A stretch of DNA of 64,000 nt from Hydractinia symbiolongicarpus (lineage: Eukaryota > Cnidaria > Hydrozoa > Anthoathecata > Hydractiniidae): the NCBI RefSeq assembly GCF_029227915.1, contig NC_079883.1, positions 10,974,001 through 11,038,000 on the forward strand, read 5' to 3'. Each line of letters begins with the position of its first letter. Within the stretch, counting starts at the first letter, position 1. The notes below the pieces were generated by a model. That model saw nothing but the letters and a program-made list of their open reading frames with translations. It had not been told where the DNA came from and did no database searches. This document shows positions 54,878-64,000 of the stretch, one piece after another. The position numbers and the translations under genes are program-made.

Positions 54878-55429
54878 TTATTTTTTTGCGGTCTTCTTTG
54901 CTGCCTTTTTGGGAGTCTTTTTGACCTTCTTTGCTGCAGGTTTTTTAGCAACAGGCTTCTTTGTGGGTTTCTTAGCTGCTGGTTTCTTAGCCGAGGCTTT
55001 CTTTGTGGCAGGCTTCTTTGCTGCTTTCTTTGGCGTGCTCTTCTTTGCTGGCTTCTTTTTTGGTGTACTTTTCTTTGCAGTAGGCTTCTTTGCCGTTGGC
55101 TTTTTTGCTGCGGCCTTTTTCTTAGGTTTTTCTTTTTTTACCTGACCTAGCTTGAATGATCCAGAAGCACCAGTGCCTTTAGTTTGAATCAAATCGCCTG
55201 ATGTTACTCCTCGTTTAAGAGCCATTTTCAGATGATGATCTGAGTTTTCAGCAACTTTGTAATTTGCATGAATATATTTTGTAATAGCTTGGCGAGATGA
55301 ACCACCGCGTTCCTTTAGGGTAGCGATAGCAGCCTTGATCATGTCCACATATTTAGGGTGATCAGCTGTCTTCTTTGCAGCAGGTTTCTTCTTGGGTGCG
55401 ATTTTCTTTGGAGAAGCTGCTTCACTCAT
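54878..55429 (-). CDS. H1: Linker histone H1 (repeat 11)
   Basis: Protein identical to 3814-4365. Stem-loop at 54830-54845. Confidence 0.98.
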   Translation of the reverse strand: MSEAASPKKIAPKKKPAAKKTADHPKYVDMIKAAIATLKERGGSSRQAITKYIHANYKVAENSDHHLKMALKRGVTSGDLIQTKGTGASGSFKLGQVKKEKPKKKAAAKKPTAKKPTAKKSTPKKKPAKKSTPKKAAKKPATKKASAKKPAAKKPTKKPVAKKPAAKKVKKTPKKAAKKTAKK

Positions 55430-56008
55430 TTTTAATGTTTTCTTACAACAATCCAACGATAAACGATGCTTGTTATCACAGTAGAAGTATACTAAACATT
55501 ACCGTGTAAATGAGATATAATTTAAGACGGTGCGAAGTATGCGGACGTAAAAGTACCACTCCCGGGAATTGATTTGGCGCGAAAACAGAAATGTGTGTTT
55601 CTGTACATCGTATAATGTCCGTTTTGGGTGCCGCGACTATGCGAAAGCATGTTAATTTTTATTTGTAGTACGACGCAATAGTCTGCAAGAGAAGCTGCTG
55701 GAGTTTGAGGTCTTCAGCATTACATCTAGTCTGTTAATTTGGGCTTCTTCCGCGCTCGTGTTAGGATTTTCATAAAGCGTTCTTTGGTTTGCGTTGCGTA
55801 TGTCGGCCTACATCATCGACACGGCCTGTTTCCGGCTATTAGGAGCAATTCATATATTGGGCACTGCGTTTCGACTTTTTTATTAGACCACAGTAAAAAA
55901 ATTCACTCACAGAAGTCCCTTTCTTTCATGGCTACAAACACGAAGAATTCTGTCGTAAGTAAAACGAATGCGCAAGCCAAAATGACGATGGGGCGAAGTC
56001 ATAAGCAT

Positions 56009-56081
56009 GGCCCTGTGGCCCAATGGATAAGGCATCTGACTACGAATCAGGGGATTCCAGGTTCGACTCCTGGCAGGGTCG
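56009..56081 (+). tRNA. tRNA-Arg-ACG: tRNA-Arg, anticodon ACG (repeat 11)
   Basis: Same sequence as 4945-5017. Anticodon at 56042-56044. Confidence 0.96.
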
Positions 56082-56403
56082 CACTGTCGCATTTCGGCTG
56101 CATGGCCTACTGTGTAACGCGCGCGCACGTTCTGGCGTAATGCGTTGATAAACGGAATGTACGCAGACATATTGGAAAGTAATATCACGCACTTAGTATC
56201 GTCGCCTTTGTTAGCATTCATGTAAGTTACCATCCACTCGCTACAGTCGCTCTCCATCCTACGGCTAAATCAACAGCCGTGATTTTTACTATGTCGCCGT
56301 CCATCCGTACGCGGTGACAGTTGTAAGCTTTACAGTAACGTGACATGCTCCACAAGCAGTTACGGTGTGTGGACGATGCCTATCATGGCAACGCTTGTTC
56401 TTT

Positions 56404-56588
56404 ATCGCTTCTCGGCCTAATGGCTAAGATCAAGTGTAGTATCTGTTCTTATCAGTTTAATATCTGGTAGGCCATTCTCTGAATGGTCAGTATATTAATC
56501 TGATTTTTGGCCTTGGGTCATGGAGGTGGATTCATTCACGCCGTGACCACGGGTTGCCTTGGTGTTGCACTATTACCGATGGCGGCCC
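56404..56588 (+). ncRNA. U2: U2 snRNA (repeat 11)
   Basis: Same as 5340-5524. PSE at 56350-56363. Confidence 0.95.
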
Positions 56589-56780
56589 ACATAAGCAATA
56601 AAAGAATAATAGCAGTCCTCTTTCCGACGGCACTCTGCATAGTCTACGGCGGGAACAAAACGCGTACACTGGGGGAGAATACAGCCTATGCCCCGCGACA
56701 CGGCAGTTTATAACACACTCAAGCCACAAGCATTAACAAACTTTGAAGGGTACCCTCATGCTACGGTGCAGTTCCAACTC

Positions 56781-56946
56781 ATACTTACCTGACGGGGAAG
56801 TAAAGACTGATCAATGAGGGTTTTCTTCCAGAGTGAGGCTCTTGCATTGCACTACGCTTGGGCTGACCTCTGCGATTACTGCAAACGTCAGTAACTCGAC
56901 CGTACAATTTCTGGTAGTGGGGGCCTGCGTCCGCGCTCGCCCCCTC
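56781..56946 (+). ncRNA. U1: U1 snRNA (repeat 11)
   Basis: Same as 5717-5882. PSE at 56724-56737. Confidence 0.95.
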
Positions 56947-57272
56947 CTTAAGTCAAAATGAATGAGCTTAGAAAAGTTGCGCGGCCAAATGTCGGTGGTG
57001 ACTTAAACGCTAAGGTAAAACCTCGCTTGGCTGTTACGAAACGTGATTGCGATATAAGTCCTCGGAAGGCGGCGGAATTTTATTTTATTTGCCATTCCGT
57101 CAGGGTTATTGGATGATCGGCAATAGATCGAGTTTGTATGCATTTGAAAGCTCTTTTTTCTCGTACTATCACCTGAAAATGTCGTAGGAAAATGTCATAG
57201 GAAACACTTTCAACAACCGCCACGTTCCTTAATTGTTATAACAAGAAATATATCACAGCAAATGAAAATGAA

Positions 57273-57392
57273 AAGCCTACGACACCGGGAGTTCCCAGGC
57301 GGTCCCCCATCCAAGTACTATCCCGGCCCGACGATGCTTAACTTCCGTGATCAGACGAGAACGGGTGTGTTCATCGTGGTATGGCCGTAGAC
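57273..57392 (-). rRNA. 5S rRNA: 5S ribosomal RNA (repeat 12)
   Basis: Same sequence as 357-476. Confidence 0.97.
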
Positions 57393-57589
57393 ATTAGTAG
57401 GTGCAAATACGTGCAATTTATTTTGACGTTGTGATCAAATTTTTTTATTTAATTTCTTTGAGTTACTTAGGACAAGGCGTATGCATGGATTATCTATTAG
57501 ACTTTAAGGTTATAGTTTTGTGAAAAAAACAATGTTTTTTTAAAGATGTGTGGCTATAAAAATAGCCGTTGTTTTCTGAGTGTAGCGGT

Positions 57590-57970
57590 TTACTTCTTCT
57601 GTCCTTTGTCGTTCTTCTTTGGGAGTAAGACAGCTTGAATGTTTGGCAAAACACCACCAGCTGCAATGGTTACACCGCTCAAAAGTTTGTTTAATTCTTC
57701 ATCATTACGAACAGCCAATTGTAAATGTCTTGGAATAATCCTAGCTTTTTTGTTGTCTCTTGCTGCGTTACCAGCCAACTCCAATATCTCAGCAGATAAA
57801 TATTCCAAGACGGCTGCTAAGTAAACTGGTGCTCCAGATCCAATTCGGTTAGCATAGTGCCCTCTACGAAGGAATCTATGCACTCTACCGACTGGAAATT
57901 GAAGTCCAGCTCTTGAGGATCTTGTCTTGGCTTTAGCCTTAGCTTTTCCACCTTTTCCACGTCCAGACAT
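57590..57970 (-). CDS. H2A: Histone H2A (repeat 12)
   Basis: Protein identical to 674-1054. Stem-loop at 57552-57567. Confidence 0.98.
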   Translation of the reverse strand: MSGRGKGGKAKAKAKTRSSRAGLQFPVGRVHRFLRRGHYANRIGSGAPVYLAAVLEYLSAEILELAGNAARDNKKARIIPRHLQLAVRNDEELNKLLSGVTIAAGGVLPNIQAVLLPKKNDKGQKK

Positions 57971-58254
57971 AACTGCGATTTGATTTGTAAGTTAATACAA
58001 AAACGTACGAATATTTAACGTAAGTGTTAACGAAATAAACTTTACTCGTTTTTTCATCATAAAAATAGGATCGAAATCATGTTTTTTTAACCAATCATAA
58101 TTAAGTATTAAACAAAAGATTTTTTTTTTAACCAATTAAATTGCGTATCGGCGTTTTCGGATCGAATTCGATCCGATTTTTTTACTTATAAACAAAAAGT
58201 TTTGACTTGCAGTTTAATGCTTATTTACAAGTTAAGTAGCAAAAATTTTTAACC

Positions 58255-58659
58255 ATGTCTGACGCAGCAGCTAAAGGAGGAAAACAGGCACCTAAAGTAG
58301 CCAAGAAAGGTGAAAAAAGAGCCGGCAAAAAAGGAGGAAAGATTGGTGGAACTGGTGAAAAGAAACGCAAGAGAAAGAGAAAGGAAAGTTATGCTATTTA
58401 CATCTACAATGTTTTGAAACAAGTTCACCCAGATGTCGGAGTTTCAAGCAAAGCTATGAGCATCATGAACTCATTTGTCAACGACATCTTTGAGCGCATT
58501 GCTTCCGAAGCTTCGCGTTTGGCTCTTCAAAACAAAAAGTCGACCATCTCTTCTCGTGAAATTCAAACCGCAGTACGTCTTCTCTTGCCTGGAGAACTTG
58601 CAAAACACGCAGTCAGTGAAGGAACAAAAGCCGTCACAAAATACACAAGCAGCAAGTAA
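58255..58659 (+). CDS. H2B: Histone H2B (repeat 12)
   Basis: Protein identical to 1339-1743. Stem-loop at 58683-58698. The downstream AATAAA is lost in this copy. Confidence 0.98.
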   Translation: MSDAAAKGGKQAPKVAKKGEKRAGKKGGKIGGTGEKKRKRKRKESYAIYIYNVLKQVHPDVGVSSKAMSIMNSFVNDIFERIASEASRLALQNKKSTISSREIQTAVRLLLPGELAKHAVSEGTKAVTKYTSSK

Positions 58660-59119
58660 ACCAACGTCTACCAAACACAAACGGTCTTTTTTAAGACCAC
58701 ACATCTTTAAAAAAACATTTACTTGGCGTCACTACAAGTTAACCGAAGTTAATAATACTTCTAAAAAATGTGCTTAAGAACACTAGCCTACATTTAAAAT
58801 ACTTCCCCATGTGTGTGTGGATTAGCTTCACTTTTCATACGTATTATTAGCTGTACTTGCAGAAAAGACAAGTACATTGATCCATGTTATTGCTTACATT
58901 TAACTTAACCCAGCTTTTCACGGAAACACTCCCAGGCAAATTAACCCTACAAAGTATTTCTAAATTTTTTTTGTGTCATATATGACATAGTATCGTATAG
59001 CAATAAATGTAACTGTGACAAGACTTTACACATTGTGTAATTTGGAAGCGTGCACAAAGTAATGTTTTAAAAGATTTGTGGCTATAAAAATAGCCGTTTT
59101 TGTTGAGCAATGACAACGC

Positions 59120-59476
<357 letters not shown>

Positions 59477-59954
59477 TTAACAGAATTCAGACAGCTTTAA
59501 AAAGAGGCCATAAAATTACCTACTGCTCGTGGAAACACCCTAATTAACCAATAGAGTTGCGTCATTACAAAATGTTCCGAACATTTTGTACATTTTTTTA
59601 AGTAAAACTGTAGTTTTTTTAAAAATTCGTGGTCTTAATGTTTCAGTAAGGCAATAAATTTGGCATCGTTGGAATTCGCCAAACCTTCTGCTACTTACTA
59701 AAAAAAAAAAAAGTCAAAAGCTTTTGTGTATCAGAAGATACAGCCGTTTTCCCGTAGCCAAAAAACACAGATTTTATAAAAAAGTTAAAGTAATGAGCGT
59801 AATGTCATTATGCAGCCAATCAGAAATTACTTTCTTAGCACCAATCAAATGGTTTGTTTTGAACCTTAGCTGTCAATCAATATGAGAAATAAAACTTTGG
59901 CGCGATAGTGCATTTTAGACCGTCTTGTGTATCCGTACTACATCGACTTCTTAA

Positions 59955-60368
<414 letters not shown>

Positions 60369-60729
60369 GCATCTTACCAAACAAAAAACGGCTATTTTTA
60401 TAGCCACACATCCATAAAAAATATTACGGCTAGCTTTTTATATCAAACTTTGTCCTGCTTTCTGTTTAAATTTTATGCTACATAAAAATTTTATGCTACA
60501 TAAAGTTTGACAATGTTAAAAATATGAAGGGCAAGAAAAGTAAAAGCAAGAAAATAAGAAATTTAAAAACGAAAATACTTAAACTTAGGGAATCTAATCT
60601 TAAATTTACTCTTTTTTAACTGTTTAAGTGACTTAAACAAGTTTAACTTTGTACCAAGATAATGTTTTTTTGTAAATGTGTGGCTATAAAAATAGCCGTT
60701 TGTTAATGTAATAGCCAGATACACACAAA

Positions 60730-61281
60730 TTATTTTTTTGCGGTCTTCTTTGCTGCCTTTTTGGGAGTCTTTTTGACCTTCTTTGCTGCAGGTTTTTTAG
60801 CAACAGGCTTCTTTGTGGGTTTCTTAGCTGCTGGTTTCTTAGCCGAGGCTTTCTTTGTGGCAGGCTTCTTTGCTGCTTTCTTTGGCGTGCTCTTCTTTGC
60901 TGGCTTCTTTTTTGGTGTACTTTTCTTTGCAGTAGGCTTCTTTGCCGTTGGCTTTTTTGCTGCGGCCTTTTTCTTAGGTTTTTCTTTTTTTACCTGACCT
61001 AGCTTGAATGATCCAGAAGCACCAGTGCCTTTAGTTTGAATCAAATCGCCTGATGTTACTCCTCGTTTAAGAGCCATTTTCAGATGATGATCTGAGTTTT
61101 CAGCAACTTTGTAATTTGCATGAATATATTTTGTAATAGCTTGGCGAGATGAACCACCGCGTTCCTTTAGGGTAGCGATAGCAGCCTTGATCATGTCCAC
61201 ATATTTAGGGTGATCAGCTGTCTTCTTTGCAGCAGGTTTCTTCTTGGGTGCGATTTTCTTTGGAGAAGCTGCTTCACTCAT
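60730..61281 (-). CDS. H1: Linker histone H1 (repeat 12)
   Basis: Protein identical to 3814-4365. Stem-loop at 60682-60697. Confidence 0.98.
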   Translation of the reverse strand: MSEAASPKKIAPKKKPAAKKTADHPKYVDMIKAAIATLKERGGSSRQAITKYIHANYKVAENSDHHLKMALKRGVTSGDLIQTKGTGASGSFKLGQVKKEKPKKKAAAKKPTAKKPTAKKSTPKKKPAKKSTPKKAAKKPATKKASAKKPAAKKPTKKPVAKKPAAKKVKKTPKKAAKKTAKK

Positions 61282-61860
61282 TTTTAATGTTTTCTTACAA
61301 CAATCCAACGATAAACGATGCTTGTTATCACAGTAGAAGTATACTAAACATTACCGTGTAAATGAGATATAATTTAAGACGGTGCGAAGTATGCGGACGT
61401 AAAAGTACCACTCCCGGGAATTGATTTGGCGCGAAAACAGAAATGTGTGTTTCTGTACATCGTATAATGTCCGTTTTGGGTGCCGCGACTATGCGAAAGC
61501 ATGTTAATTTTTATTTGTAGTACGACGCAATAGTCTGCAAGAGAAGCTGCTGGAGTTTGAGGTCTTCAGCATTACATCTAGTCTGTTAATTTGGGCTTCT
61601 TCCGCGCTCGTGTTAGGATTTTCATAAAGCGTTCTTTGGTTTGCGTTGCGTATGTCGGCCTACATCATCGACACGGCCTGTTTCCGGCTATTAGGAGCAA
61701 TTCATATATTGGGCACTGCGTTTCGACTTTTTTATTAGACCACAGTAAAAAAATTCACTCACAGAAGTCCCTTTCTTTCATGGCTACAAACACGAAGAAT
61801 TCTGTCGTAAGTAAAACGAATGCGCAAGCCAAAATGACGATGGGGCGAAGTCATAAGCAT

Positions 61861-61933
61861 GGCCCTGTGGCCCAATGGATAAGGCATCTGACTACGAATC
61901 AGGGGATTCCAGGTTCGACTCCTGGCAGGGTCG
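61861..61933 (+). tRNA. tRNA-Arg-ACG: tRNA-Arg, anticodon ACG (repeat 12)
   Basis: Same sequence as 4945-5017. Anticodon at 61894-61896. Confidence 0.96.
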
Positions 61934-62255
61934 CACTGTCGCATTTCGGCTGCATGGTCTACTGTGTAACGCGCGCGCACGTTCTGGCGTAATGCGTTGA
62001 TAAACGGAATGTACGCAGACATATTGGAAAGTAATATCACGCACTTAGTATCGTCGCCTTTGTTAGCATTCATGTAAGTTACCATCCACTCGCTACAGTC
62101 GCTCTCCATCCTACGGCTAAATCAACAGCCGTGATTTTTACTATGTCGCCGTCCATCCGTACGCGGTGACAGTTGTAAGCTTTACAGTAACGTGACATGC
62201 TCCACAAGCAGTTACGGTGTGTGGACGATGCCTATCATGGCAACGCTTGTTCTTT

Positions 62256-62440
62256 ATCGCTTCTCGGCCTAATGGCTAAGATCAAGTGTAGTATCTGTTC
62301 TTATCAGTTTAATATCTGGTAGGCCATTCTCTGAATGGTCAGTATATTAATCTGATTTTTGGCCTTGGGTCATGGAGGTGGATTCATTCACGCCGTGACC
62401 ACGGGTTGCCTTGGTGTTGCACTATTACCGATGGCGGCCC
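62256..62440 (+). ncRNA. U2: U2 snRNA (repeat 12)
   Basis: Same as 5340-5524. PSE at 62202-62215. Confidence 0.95.
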
Positions 62441-62632
62441 ACATAAGCAATAAAAGAATAATAGCAGTCCTCTTTCCGACGGCACTCTGCATAGTCTACG
62501 GCGGGAACAAAACGCGTACACTGGGGGAGAATACAGCCTATGCCCCGCGACACGGCAGTTTATAACACACTCAAGCCACAAGCATTAACAAACTTTGAAG
62601 GGTACCCTCATGCTACGGTGCAGTTCCAACTC

Positions 62633-62798
62633 ATACTTACCTGACGGGGAAGTAAAGACTGATCAATGAGGGTTTTCTTCCAGAGTGAGGCTCTTGCATT
62701 GCACTACGCTTGGGCTGACCTCTGCGATTACTGCAAACGTCAGTAACTCGACCGTACAATTTCTGGTAGTGGGGGCCTGCGTCCGCGCTCGCCCCCTC
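62633..62798 (+). ncRNA. U1: U1 snRNA (repeat 12)
   Basis: Same as 5717-5882. PSE at 62576-62589. Confidence 0.95.
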
Positions 62799-63124
62799 CT
62801 TAAGTCAAAATGAATGAGCTTAGAAAAGTTGCGCGGCCAAATGTCGGTGGTGACTTAAACGCTAAGGTAAAACCTCGCTTGGCTGTTACGAAACGTGATT
62901 GCGATATAAGTCCTCGGAAGGCGGCGGAATTTTATTTTATTTGCCATTCCGTCAGGGTTATTGGATGATCGGCAATAGATCGAGTTTGTATGCATTTGAA
63001 AGCTCTTTTTTCTCGTACTATCACCTGAAAATGTCGTAGGAAAATGTCATAGGAAACACTTTCAACAACCGCCACGTTCCTTAATTGTTATAACAAGAAA
63101 TATATCACAGCAAATGAAAATGAA

Positions 63125-63244
63125 AAGCCTACGACACCGGGAGTTCCCAGGCGGTCCCCCATCCAAGTACTATCCCGGCCCGACGATGCTTAACTTCCGT
63201 GATCAGACGAGAACGGGTGTGTTCATCGTGGTATGGCCGTAGAC
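63125..63244 (-). rRNA. 5S rRNA: 5S ribosomal RNA (repeat 13)
   Basis: Same sequence as 357-476. Confidence 0.97.
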
Positions 63245-63441
63245 ATTAGTAGGTGCAAATACGTGCAATTTATTTTGACGTTGTGATCAAATTTTTTTAT
63301 TTAATTTCTTTGAGTTACTTAGGACAAGGCGTATGCATGGATTATCTATTAGACTTTAAGGTTATAGTTTTGTGAAAAAAACAATGTTTTTTTAAAGATG
63401 TGTGGCTATAAAAATAGCCGTTGTTTTCTGAGTGTAGCGGT

Positions 63442-63822
63442 TTACTTCTTCTGTCCTTTGTCGTTCTTCTTTGGGAGTAAGACAGCTTGAATGTTTGGCA
63501 AAACACCACCAGCTGCAATGGTTACACCGCTCAAAAGTTTGTTTAATTCTTCATCATTACGAACAGCCAATTGTAAATGTCTTGGAATAATCCTAGCTTT
63601 TTTGTTGTCTCTTGCTGCGTTACCAGCCAACTCCAATATCTCAGCAGATAAATATTCCAAGACGGCTGCTAAGTAAACTGGTGCTCCAGATCCAATTCGG
63701 TTAGCATAGTGCCCTCTACGAAGGAATCTATGCACTCTACCGACTGGAAATTGAAGTCCAGCTCTTGAGGATCTTGTCTTGGCTTTAGCCTTAGCTTTTC
63801 CACCTTTTCCACGTCCAGACAT
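63442..63822 (-). CDS. H2A: Histone H2A (repeat 13)
   Basis: Protein identical to 674-1054. Stem-loop at 63404-63419. Part of its promoter (63823-64000) is in the window, including both CCAAT boxes. Confidence 0.98.
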   Translation of the reverse strand: MSGRGKGGKAKAKAKTRSSRAGLQFPVGRVHRFLRRGHYANRIGSGAPVYLAAVLEYLSAEILELAGNAARDNKKARIIPRHLQLAVRNDEELNKLLSGVTIAAGGVLPNIQAVLLPKKNDKGQKK

Positions 63823-64000
63823 AACTGCGATTTGATTTGTAAGTTAATACAAAAACGTACGAATATTTAACGTAAGTGTTAACGAAATAAACTTTACTCG
63901 TTTTTTCATCATAAAAATAGGATCGAAATCATGTTTTTTTAACCAATCATAATTAAGTATTAAACAAAAGATTTTTTTTTTAACCAATTAAATTGCGTAT

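Larger units (their letters stand above)
62769..64000. repeat. Tandem repeat 13, cut by window end (offset 62768)
   Basis: Unit positions 1-1232: U1 tail, 5S, H2A and most of the H2A/H2B promoter. The window ends just before the 20-bp palindrome. The array clearly continues on both sides. Confidence 0.97.

Overview
This window is a tandem array of one eukaryotic gene cluster. The repeat unit is 5,852 bp and occurs 13 times in whole or in part, head to tail, with copies differing by only a few bases. Each complete unit holds nine genes. Five are replication-dependent histones: H2A (-), H2B (+), H4 (-), H3 (+) and H1 (-). Four are non-coding RNAs: tRNA-Arg with anticodon ACG (+), U2 snRNA (+), U1 snRNA (+) and 5S rRNA (-). 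No mobile element, viral gene, prokaryotic operon or CRISPR array was seen. The organism is an animal: histone mRNAs end in stem-loops instead of relying on poly(A) signals, the snRNAs are spliceosomal, and H3 is of the H3.2 type. The AT-rich spacers and clustered H1 suggest an invertebrate. A cnidarian, perhaps a hydrozoan, is my best guess, but that is inference only.

Layout in repeat-1 coordinates: 3' end of U1 (1-30), 5S rRNA (357-476, -), H2A (674-1054, -), divergent promoter, H2B (1339-1743, +), H4 (2204-2515, -), divergent promoter, H3 (3042-3452, +), H1 (3814-4365, -), tRNA-Arg (4945-5017, +), U2 (5340-5524, +), U1 (5717-5882, +). For intact repeats add the offset: 5852 (repeat 2), 20163 (5), 26015 (6), 31867 (7), 45212 (10), 51064 (11), 56916 (12), 62768 (13, cut by the window end). 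Repeats 3, 4, 8 and 9 are rearranged. Repeat 3 uses offset 11704 up to 14309 and 10949 after 14354. Repeat 4 begins at unit position 1638, with offset 14312 before the A tract and 14311 after it. Repeat 8 (offset 37719) stops at unit position 3562. Repeat 9 resumes at unit position 1922, with offset 39361 before the A tract and 39360 after it.

The genes fit together as a housekeeping supply module. The histones package newly replicated DNA, and E2F-like and CCAAT sites in their promoters fit S-phase control. U1 and U2 are spliceosome RNAs and share a 14-bp upstream element at the same distance from their starts, a probable PSE. 5S rRNA and tRNA-Arg are Pol III genes with internal promoters. 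The unit therefore mixes Pol II histone, Pol II snRNA and two kinds of Pol III promoter.

The array also shows decay and rearrangement: an H3 with a premature stop (repeat 2), an H3 with Q85E (repeat 6), an 800-bp deletion patched with an inverted piece of H1 (repeat 3), a fusion of a truncated tRNA to the 3' part of H2B (repeat 3/4), and a second H4-H3 pair made by a junction at 41281-41283 (repeat 8/9). The least explained stretch is 5018-5285, between tRNA and U2. It holds a hairpin, a U-rich Sm-like site and a second hairpin, and could be an undescribed small RNA.
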